Origin: Mycobacterium gordonae
GTDB lineage: Bacteria; Actinomycetota; Actinomycetes; Mycobacteriales; Mycobacteriaceae
Direction of reading: 5' to 3'
Assembly (NCBI RefSeq): GCF_001417955.2
Contig: NZ_LKTM01000112.1
Location: 186,001 to 250,000, forward strand
Length of the DNA: 64,000 nucleotides
Below, in pieces: positions 57,598 to 64,000 of this stretch. The notes under the pieces were generated by a model, which made no database searches, had not been told where the DNA came from, and worked only from the letters and a program-made list of their open reading frames with translations. The translations under genes were made by a program, and so were the position numbers. The first letter of the stretch is position 1. Each line of letters begins with the position of its first letter.

Positions 57598-57653
57598 GAG
57601 CAGACGCAAAATCGCCCCGGAACGCAGTTTCCGGGGCGATTTTGCGTCTGCTC
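57598..57653. terminator. Strong 25-bp hairpin terminator after clpP2
   Basis: A perfect inverted repeat with 25-bp arms (57598-57622 and 57629-57653) and a 6-nt loop, just after the clpP2 stop. It includes an AAAATCGCCCCGG / CCGGGGCGATTTT core. No T-tract follows the full stem, but the inner CCGGGGCGATTTT arm gives a GC-rich stem followed by TTTT, so it could terminate in either direction. Confidence 0.85.
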
Positions 57654-57846
57654 GCGGGACGGGGTCACGGTAGGGTTGCTTCGTGGTACCGCGTCGGGGG
57701 GGTCACGACCGCGACACGCCAGAGACACGTATTGCGCGTCTCGGCGAGTGGCGGCCGCCGCCGGAGGATATGTTGCATTCACACGAGAAGTACGCATCCG
57801 AGTGAGTACCAGCAAATACCAAGGAAGCTATTCGGCGTTATCGGTC

Positions 57847-57874
57847 GCGACAGGCCGGAACAAACGGGTAGCGT
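57847..57874 (+). promoter_or_regulatory. Candidate clpX promoter
   Basis: GCGACA (57847-57852, four of six to TTGACA) and TAGCGT (57869-57874, fits TAnnnT) are 16 bp apart, about 60 bp before the clpX ATG. A nearby GGAAC at 57857 has no GTT at SigH/SigE spacing, so a housekeeping-type promoter is more likely. Confidence 0.3.
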
Positions 57875-57934
57875 CGTGGGATACACGCGGCAGGCAAGAC
57901 GAACGGCGATACAGGAAGTAGGCCCTGAGGCATC

Positions 57935-59215
57935 ATGGCGCGCATCGGAGACGGCGGTGACCTGCTGAAGTGCTCGTTCTGCGGAAAGAGTCAAAAGCAG
58001 GTCAAGAAACTCATTGCGGGTCCCGGGGTGTACATCTGCGATGAGTGCATCGACCTGTGCAACGAGATCATCGAAGAGGAACTGGCCGACGCCGACGATG
58101 TGAAGCTCGACGAGCTGCCCAAGCCGATCGAGATCCGGGACTTCCTCGAGGGCTACGTCATCGGGCAGGACACCGCCAAGCGCACGCTGGCCGTCGCGGT
58201 CTACAACCACTACAAGCGCATCCAGGCCGGCGAGAAGGGCCGCGACTCCCGGTACGAGCCGGTCGAGTTGACCAAATCCAACATCCTGATGCTCGGCCCC
58301 ACCGGCTGCGGCAAGACCTACCTGGCCCAGACCCTGGCCAAGATGCTCAACGTCCCGTTCGCCATCGCCGACGCCACCGCACTGACCGAGGCCGGTTATG
58401 TCGGTGAGGACGTCGAGAACATCCTGCTCAAGCTCATCCAGGCTGCGGACTACGACGTCAAGCGTGCCGAGACCGGCATCATCTACATCGACGAGGTCGA
58501 CAAGATCGCCCGCAAGAGCGAGAACCCGTCGATCACCCGTGACGTCTCCGGCGAGGGGGTTCAGCAGGCGCTGCTGAAGATCCTGGAAGGCACCCAGGCA
58601 TCCGTTCCCCCGCAGGGCGGCCGCAAGCACCCGCACCAGGAATTCATCCAGATCGACACCACCAACGTGCTGTTCATCGTGGCGGGCGCGTTCGCCGGTC
58701 TGGAGAAGATCATCTACGAGCGGGTCGGCAAGCGCGGTCTGGGCTTCGGCGCCGAGGTGCGCTCCAAGGCCGAGATCGACACCACCGACCACTTCGCCGA
58801 AGTGATGCCCGAGGACCTGATCAAGTTCGGCCTGATACCCGAGTTCATCGGCCGCCTCCCGGTGGTCGCCTCGGTGACCAACCTCGACAAGGAGTCGCTG
58901 GTCAAGATCCTCTCGGAGCCGAAGAACGCCCTGGTGAAGCAGTACACCAGGCTGTTCGAGATGGACGGTGTGGAGCTGGAGTTCGCTGATGACGCGCTGG
59001 ACGCGATCGCCGACCAGGCGATCCACCGCGGCACCGGTGCCCGTGGTCTGCGCGCCATCATGGAGGAAGTCCTGCTGCCGGTGATGTACGACATCCCGAG
59101 CCGCGACGACGTCGCCAAGGTCGTCGTCACCAAGGAGACCGTTCAGGACAACGTGCTCCCGACGATCGTGCCTCGCAAGCCTTCCCGTTCCGAGCGCCGC
59201 GACAAGAGCGCCTGA
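57935..59215 (+). CDS. clpX: Clp protease ATP-binding subunit ClpX
   Basis: A 426-aa AAA+ unfoldase. The N-terminal zinc-binding domain has Cys13, Cys16, Cys35 and Cys38. The AAA+ module has Walker A GPTGCGKT, the pore loop GYVGEDVEN and Walker [11 protein letters not shown]. The C-terminal small domain carries the sensor-2 arginine in GARGLR. It unfolds tagged proteins and feeds them to ClpP1P2, encoded 350 bp upstream but separated by a terminator. The ATG is 12 nt after AGGAAG. Length and order match Rv2457c. Confidence 0.97.
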   Translation: MARIGDGGDLLKCSFCGKSQKQVKKLIAGPGVYICDECIDLCNEIIEEELADADDVKLDELPKPIEIRDFLEGYVIGQDTAKRTLAVAVYNHYKRIQAGEKGRDSRYEPVELTKSNILMLGPTGCGKTYLAQTLAKMLNVPFAIADATALTEAGYVGEDVENILLKLIQAADYDVKRAETGIIYIDEVDKIARKSENPSITRDVSGEGVQQALLKILEGTQASVPPQGGRKHPHQEFIQIDTTNVLFIVAGAFAGLEKIIYERVGKRGLGFGAEVRSKAEIDTTDHFAEVMPEDLIKFGLIPEFIGRLPVVASVTNLDKESLVKILSEPKNALVKQYTRLFEMDGVELEFADDALDAIADQAIHRGTGARGLRAIMEEVLLPVMYDIPSRDDVAKVVVTKETVQDNVLPTIVPRKPSRSERRDKSA

Positions 59216-59277
59216 CCCGCGAAAGGTCCGTCTGCGAAGTCGGCATGACCGCAGGCGAATTCGGGTAATTACACCGG

Positions 59278-60543
59278 GTGCCCGGTGACGCTGTATCGCG
59301 GCGCCTGGCGCGCTCGCTGGACCTGCTGAATCTGCTGCTCGCTGACGTTCGCGACGGCCTGGGTCCCTATCTCTCGATCTACCTGCTGATCACCCAACAC
59401 TGGGATCAGGAATCGATCGGCCTCGTCATGGCGATCGGGGGCATCGGCGCCATCGTCGCGTAGGCCCCGGTCGGTGCCCTGGTCGACAGGACCACGGCCA
59501 AGCGGGGCCTGATCATCATCGGCGCGCTGATCGTCACCGCCGGCTCCCTGGCCATGCCGCTGTTTCCCCGCCTGTACCCGATCGCGTTCCTGCAAGTGGT
59601 CACCGGAATGGCAGGCTCGATCTTCGCGCCGGCGCTGGCCGCCATCACGCTGGGTGTGGTCGGTCCGCGGTTCTTCGCCCGCCGCATCGGACGTAACGAG
59701 TCTTTCAATCACGCCGGCAACGCCGCGGCCGCGGCGGTCACCGGGGGACTGGCCTACTTCTTCGGACCGGCGGTGGTGTTCTGGGTGCTGGCCGCGATGG
59801 CGGTCGGGAGCGTGGCCGCGACGCTGTGGATCCCCGGCGACGCCATCGACCACGACGTGGCCCGCGGCATGGATCACCCGCCCGGTGACCGGCCGCAGCA
59901 CGTGCAACCGGTGACCGCGCTGCTGCGCAACCGGCGGTTGGTGACGTTCGCGGTGGCCGTCGTGGCGTTTCACTTCGCCAACGCGGCGATGCTGCCACTG
60001 GTCGGGCAACTCCTGGCACTGCACAACAAAGACGTCGGGACCGCGCTGATGGCGGTGTGCATCGTCGCCGCACAACTGGTGATGGTGCCCGTCGCCTACC
60101 TGGCCGGCGCCAAGGCCGACGCCTGGGGGCGCAAGCCGATCTTCCTGATCGGCTTCGCCGTGCTCACCGCGCGCGGCTTTCTGTACACGTTGTCGGACAA
60201 CTCGTACTGGCTGGTGGGCGTGCAGCTGTTGGACGGAGTCGGCGCCGGGGTGTTCGGAGCGCTGTTTCCCCTCGTCGTCCAGGACGTGACGCACGGATCT
60301 GGCCGGTTCAACGTCAGCCTGGGCGGCGTCACGGCAGCGATGGGCATCGGAGCCGCGGTGTCGAACTACGTGGCCGGTGCGATCGTCGTCGCCGCCGGAT
60401 ATCACGCCGCGTTCCTGTCGCTGGGGGCCATCGCGGGCGCGGGATTCGCCCTCTACCTCATCGCCATGCCGGAGACAGGGCCGGAAACCGGGCCCGAAAC
60501 GCGGTCTGAAACGCGGCCGGACGCCGCCACGCCGATAAAGTGA
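59278..60543 (+). pseudogene. MFS transporter interrupted by an in-frame TAG
   Basis: One reading frame of 421 coding codons broken by a single TAG at 59461-59463, after residue 61. Before it: LLNLLLADVRDGLGPYLSIYLL and GLVMAIGGIGAIVA, the first helices of a major-facilitator protein. After it, in the same frame with no shift: APVGALVDRTTAKRG (the loop 2-3 motif) and about ten more helices to 60543. A CAG-to-TAG transition (Gln) would explain it. The rest is undamaged, so the event is recent, a sequencing error, or read through. An internal ATG at 59554 could start a 329-aa remnant. The C-terminus has ETGP/ETR repeats. Position matches Rv2456c. Confidence 0.85.
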
Positions 60544-60658
60544 CCAATACCACAGTTTTGTTTCTGCCCGTACCCGGCGTCACCCTGACATCGGCTTTTA
60601 CCTGCATACTCGCCGGTAACAAGCATAAGAGCATGACTGTACATCCTTAGAGAAGTGT

Positions 60659-60664
60659 CATAAT
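60659..60664 (+). promoter_or_regulatory. Candidate -10 element for korAB
   Basis: CATAAT resembles TATAAT, in a locally AT-richer stretch about 110 bp before the korA start. No convincing -35 box was found at normal spacing. The 229-bp gap between the MFS gene and korA implies a separate promoter for korAB. Confidence 0.3.
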
Positions 60665-60772
60665 TGGTACTGCCAGTGACATAAAACGTGACAGCGGAGA
60701 CGGCACTTCGGCGCGCGTAATCTGGAGCTGCAGCGGAGTGCCTGTCCGGATACCAAGTTGGAAGGCGGAGAC

Positions 60773-62719
60773 GTGAATCCGAACGGCAACGGCGCCGGGG
60801 AAGAGTCTCAGAATGGGTCCAGTCGGCAGCGACTGGAAAATGTCGTCATCCGATTTGCGGGAGACTCCGGCGACGGCATGCAGCTGACCGGTGACCGGTT
60901 CACTTCGGAGGCCGCACTTTTCGGCAACGACCTGGCCACGCAGCCCAACTACCCGGCCGAGATCCGCGCTCCGGCAGGAACATTGCCCGGCGTCTCGTCT
61001 TTCCAGATCCAGATCGCCGACTACGACATCCTGACCGCCGGAGACCGGCCCGACGTCCTGGTGGCCATGAATCCCGCGGCGCTGAAGGCGAACATCGGCG
61101 ACCTTCCGCGCGGGGGAATGGTGATCGCCAACTCCGACGAGTTCACCAAGCGCAATCTCACCAAAGTGGGTTATGTGACAAACCCCTTGGAGTCCGACGA
61201 GCTCGAGGAATACGTGGTGCACGCCGTGCCGATGACCACGCTGACCCTCGGCGCCGTCGAGGCGATCGGTGCTACGAAGAAGGACGGCCAGCGCGCCAAG
61301 AACATGTTCGCCCTTGGCCTGCTGTCCTGGATGTACGGGCGGCCGGTCCAGACCAGCGAAACCTTCATCAGGGAGAAGTTCGCCCGCAAGCCGGACATCG
61401 CCGAGGCCAATGTGCTGGCGCTGAAGGCGGGCTGGAACTACGGCGAAACCACCGAGGCGTTCGGGACGACCTACGAGGTGTCCAAGGCCACATTGCCGCC
61501 CGGCGAATACCGGCAGATTTCCGGCAACACCGCACTGGCCTACGGCATCGTCGCGGCCGGCCGGCTGGCCGACAAGCAGGTGATGCTCGGCAGCTACCCG
61601 ATCACCCCGGCGTCGGACATCCTGCACGAGCTGTCCAAGCACAAGAACTTCAACGTCATCACCTTCCAGGCCGAGGACGAGATCGGCGGCATCTGCGCCG
61701 CGATCGGTGCCTCCTACGGCGGTGCGCTGGGTGTCACCAGCACCTCGGGCCCGGGTATGTCGCTGAAATCCGAGGCCATGGGTCTGGCCGTGATGACCGA
61801 GCTGCCGCTGATCGTCATCGACGTCCAGCGCGGCGGACCGTCCACCGGACTGCCCACCAAGACCGAGCAGGCCGACCTGCTGCAGGCACTGTTCGGCCGC
61901 AACGGCGAGTCGCCGGTGGCGGTGCTGGCTCCGCGGTCACCCTCGGACTGCTTCGAGACCGCGGTGGAGGCGGTCCGGATCGCGGTGTCATACCACACCC
62001 CGGTGATCCTGCTGTCCGACGGCGCGATCGCGAATGGCTCTGAGCCCTGGGCCATTCCGGACGTGAGCTCGTTCGAGCCGATCAAGCACATCTTCGCCAA
62101 GCCGGGTGAGCCCTTCGAGCCGTACGCCCGACACCGCGACACCCTCGCCCGCCAGTTCGCGGTGCCCGGCACCCCCGGACTCGAGCACCGCATCGGCGGG
62201 CTGGAAGCGGCCAACGGATCGGGCGACATCTCTTACGACCCCACCAACCACGACCTGATGGTCCGGATCCGCAAGGCCAAGATCGACGGCATCCGCGTCC
62301 CGGACCTCGAGGTCGACGACCCCACCGGTGACGCCGAGCTGCTGCTGCTCGGCTGGGGAAGTTCCTACGGACCGATCGGCGAAGCCTGTCGGCGCGCGCG
62401 CCGCCGGGGCACCAAGGTCGCGCATGCCCACCTGCGGTACCTGAACCCGTTCCCGGCGAACCTGGGCGATGTTTTGCACCGCTACCCGAAAGTGGTGTGC
62501 CCGGAGATGAACATGGGCCAGCTCGCAATGTTGTTGCGCGCCAAGTACTTGGTCGACGTCAAGTCGGTCACCAAGGTCAAGGGTGTCTCATTCCTGGCCG
62601 ACGAGATCGGGCGATTCATCCGGGCGGCCCTGGCCGGCAGGCTGAACGAGCTCGAGCAGGACAAGACCATCATCGCCAGATTGTCGGCGGCCCACGTCGA
62701 AGAGGGGGTCAGCGCATGA
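60773..62719 (+). CDS. korA: 2-oxoglutarate:ferredoxin oxidoreductase subunit alpha
   Basis: A 648-aa protein in which the gamma and alpha domains of 2-oxoacid:ferredoxin oxidoreductases are fused. The gamma domain (about 20-200) has RFAGDSGDGMQLTGDRF and GVSSFQIQIADYDIL. The alpha domain has GSYPITPASDILHELSK, FQAEDEIGGICAAIGASYGG and TSGPGMSLKSEAMGLA, which form the thiamine diphosphate and CoA pockets with KorB. It converts 2-oxoglutarate and CoA to succinyl-CoA and reduced ferredoxin, an alternative TCA step in mycobacteria. GTG 60773 is used with GAAGG 7 nt upstream; a TTG at 60758 is less likely. Confidence 0.94.
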   Translation: MNPNGNGAGEESQNGSSRQRLENVVIRFAGDSGDGMQLTGDRFTSEAALFGNDLATQPNYPAEIRAPAGTLPGVSSFQIQIADYDILTAGDRPDVLVAMNPAALKANIGDLPRGGMVIANSDEFTKRNLTKVGYVTNPLESDELEEYVVHAVPMTTLTLGAVEAIGATKKDGQRAKNMFALGLLSWMYGRPVQTSETFIREKFARKPDIAEANVLALKAGWNYGETTEAFGTTYEVSKATLPPGEYRQISGNTALAYGIVAAGRLADKQVMLGSYPITPASDILHELSKHKNFNVITFQAEDEIGGICAAIGASYGGALGVTSTSGPGMSLKSEAMGLAVMTELPLIVIDVQRGGPSTGLPTKTEQADLLQALFGRNGESPVAVLAPRSPSDCFETAVEAVRIAVSYHTPVILLSDGAIANGSEPWAIPDVSSFEPIKHIFAKPGEPFEPYARHRDTLARQFAVPGTPGLEHRIGGLEAANGSGDISYDPTNHDLMVRIRKAKIDGIRVPDLEVDDPTGDAELLLLGWGSSYGPIGEACRRARRRGTKVAHAHLRYLNPFPANLGDVLHRYPKVVCPEMNMGQLAMLLRAKYLVDVKSVTKVKGVSFLADEIGRFIRAALAGRLNELEQDKTIIARLSAAHVEEGVSA

Positions 62720-62726
62720 CGGGTCG

Positions 62727-63845
62727 ATGCGAAGCGACGAGGAGGACGCGGCGCTCATGACCAGCCTGATCGGCACCGACCTGGGGGTAACCCCGAAGGT
62801 GCACAAGAACGACGGGGTGCCCACCCGGTCTGCTGAAGAGCCGCCGCAGAAGGGCAAAGACTTCACCAGCGAACAGGAAGTGCGCTGGTGCCCGGGTTGC
62901 GGTGACTACGTCATCCTCAACACCATCCGCAACTTCCTGCCCGAACTCGGGCTGCGCCGCGAGAACATCGTGTTCATCAGCGGCATCGGCTGCTCGAGCC
63001 GGTTCCCCTACTACCTGGAGACCTACGGGTTCCACTCGATCCACGGCCGCGCGCCGGCGATTGCCACCGGCCTGGCGCTCGCGCGCGAGGACCTGTCGGT
63101 CTGGGTGGTCACCGGCGACGGCGACGCGTTGTCGATCGGTGGCAACCACCTCATCCACGCGCTGCGCCGCAACGTCAACATCACCATCCTCTTGTTCAAC
63201 AACCGCATCTACGGGCTGACCAAGGGTCAGTACTCACCGACGTCAGAGGTCGGCAAGATCACCAAGTCGACGCCGATGGGCTCGCTCGATCACCCCTTCA
63301 ACCCGGTGTCGCTGGCGCTGGGTGCCGAGGCGACATTCGTCGGCCGCGCACTGGATTCGGATCGTGCCGGGCTGACCGACGTGCTGCGGGCCGCGGCCCA
63401 GCATCGCGGTGCCGCGCTGGTCGAGATCATGCAGGACTGCCCGATCTTCAACGACGGCTCGTTCGACGCGCTGCGTAAGGAAGGCTCCGAGGAGCGGGTG
63501 ATCAAGGTCCGCCACGGCGAGCCGATCGTGTTCGGCGCCAACGGCGAATACTGCGTCGTGAAATCGGGCTTCGGTCTGGACGTGGCCAAGACCGCCGACG
63601 TGGCCGAGGGCGAAATCGTCGTGCACGACGCCCACGCTGACGATTCCGCGTACGCGTTCGCGTTGTCGCGCCTGTCGGATCAGAACCTCGACCACATGGT
63701 GATGGGCATCTTCCGCGACATCAGCCGACCCACCTACGACGACGCTGCCCGCTCGCAGGTAGAGTCCGCCCAGAATTCGATCCCATCGGATGAAGCCGCG
63801 CTGCAGTCGCTGCTGCGCGGACGTGATACCTGGACCGTGGACTGA
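62727..63845 (+). CDS. korB: 2-oxoglutarate:ferredoxin oxidoreductase subunit beta
   Basis: A 372-aa beta subunit. [11 protein letters not shown] near residue 52 starts the thiamine-diphosphate domain, followed by [26 protein letters not shown], and the Mg/ThDP motif [12 protein letters not shown] to [11 protein letters not shown]. The cysteines of CPGC and GC probably bind the Fe-S cluster. It works with KorA, whose stop is 7 bp upstream. The ATG at 62727 gives the M. tuberculosis-like length; an ATG at 62757 has GAGGAGG about 11 nt upstream and may be the real start. mobA follows 8 bp after the stop. Confidence 0.94.
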   Translation: MRSDEEDAALMTSLIGTDLGVTPKVHKNDGVPTRSAEEPPQKGKDFTSEQEVRWCPGCGDYVILNTIRNFLPELGLRRENIVFISGIGCSSRFPYYLETYGFHSIHGRAPAIATGLALAREDLSVWVVTGDGDALSIGGNHLIHALRRNVNITILLFNNRIYGLTKGQYSPTSEVGKITKSTPMGSLDHPFNPVSLALGAEATFVGRALDSDRAGLTDVLRAAAQHRGAALVEIMQDCPIFNDGSFDALRKEGSEERVIKVRHGEPIVFGANGEYCVVKSGFGLDVAKTADVAEGEIVVHDAHADDSAYAFALSRLSDQNLDHMVMGIFRDISRPTYDDAARSQVESAQNSIPSDEAALQSLLRGRDTWTVD

Positions 63846-63853
63846 GGTGGCGA

Positions 63854-64000
63854 GTGCCTGAATACGTTTCACTGGCCGGCGTCGTCGTCGCCGGCGGCGA
63901 ATCCCGCCGGATGGGCCGTGACAAGGCCACCCTGCCGCTCCCCGGCGGGACGGGCACGATGGTGGAGCGTGTGGTTGACGTTGTGTCGCAACGTTGTTCG
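63854..64000 (+). CDS. mobA: Molybdenum cofactor guanylyltransferase MobA, 3'-truncated by the window edge
   Basis: Only the first 49 codons are present. The N-terminus [22 protein letters not shown] contains the nucleotide-binding signature GGxSxRMGxDK of MobA/IspD-type nucleotidyltransferases. It transfers GMP to molybdopterin to make the bis-MGD cofactor. GTG 63854 is 8 bp after korB, so it may be cotranscribed. Order matches Rv2453c. Confidence 0.88.
   Translation, partial: MPEYVSLAGVVVAGGESRRMGRDKATLPLPGGTGTMVERVVDVVSQRCS

Larger units (their letters stand above)
57583..57934. other. clpP2-clpX intergenic region
   Basis: A stretch of 352 bp without a gene. It holds the long hairpin (57598-57653) and then about 280 bp before the clpX ATG. 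A candidate promoter (see 57847-57874) lies in its last third. No coding frame with a plausible start was seen. Confidence 0.6.

Noticed and set aside
57857..57861. SigH/SigE promoter for clpX from GGAAC
   Set aside because: There is no GTT at 16-20 nt downstream, unlike the good site before the Rv2466c homologue.

Overview
The window is high-GC actinobacterial DNA from a mycobacterium, most likely an environmental or rapidly growing Mycolicibacterium-type species. From about 24.7 kb to the right edge the gene order and strands follow the M. tuberculosis block I remember as Rv2485c back to Rv2453c: lipQ, WS/DGAT, HAD-PlsC, plsB2, ssb paralogue, ettA, gdh, aglA/glbO, pepN, lipP, tig, clpP1-clpP2, clpX, korAB, mobA. 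A PE-PPE hydrolase, two mycobacterial tRNAs beside tig and frequent GTG starts agree. Locus tags are from memory and were not searched.

Region 1 (1-13.5 kb) is a thiazoline-type NRPS locus that runs off the left edge. Two NRPS proteins, with GTGA start/stop overlaps along the operon, carry four cyclization domains (one only as its tail), two cysteine-type adenylation domains, four carrier domains, one good methyltransferase, one degenerate methyltransferase-like domain, a TubC-type docking domain and a cysteine-nucleophile thioesterase. A saccharopine-dehydrogenase-like reductase and a thiazolinyl imide reductase follow. The logic is that of pyochelin, yersiniabactin and watasemycin metallophores. 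The starter module lies outside the window.

Region 2 (13.5-24.5 kb) is also accessory relative to the M. tuberculosis order. It has a MacB-like ABC pair converging on the NRPS operon, a translationally coupled ATP-grasp ligase and SxxK serine hydrolase, and then a signalling-type operon: a GNAT/LuxI-like acyltransferase, an E1(ThiF)-nitroreductase fusion (moeY, Rv1355c type) and a GAF-GGDEF-EAL cyclic-di-GMP enzyme (Rv1354c type). A tRNA-Arg(TCU) marks the border with the conserved block.

Region 3 (24.7-64 kb) is mostly conserved housekeeping: glycerolipid acylation, translation (EttA, trigger factor), glutamate catabolism, DNA repair (Nei), redox control (a SigH-type promoter before the Rv2466c homologue), the ClpP1P2/ClpX protease and 2-oxoglutarate:ferredoxin oxidoreductase. 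Departures from the M. tuberculosis order are a flavoprotein, the PE-PPE protein and an HExxH protein. The MFS gene between clpX and korA is interrupted by one in-frame TAG.
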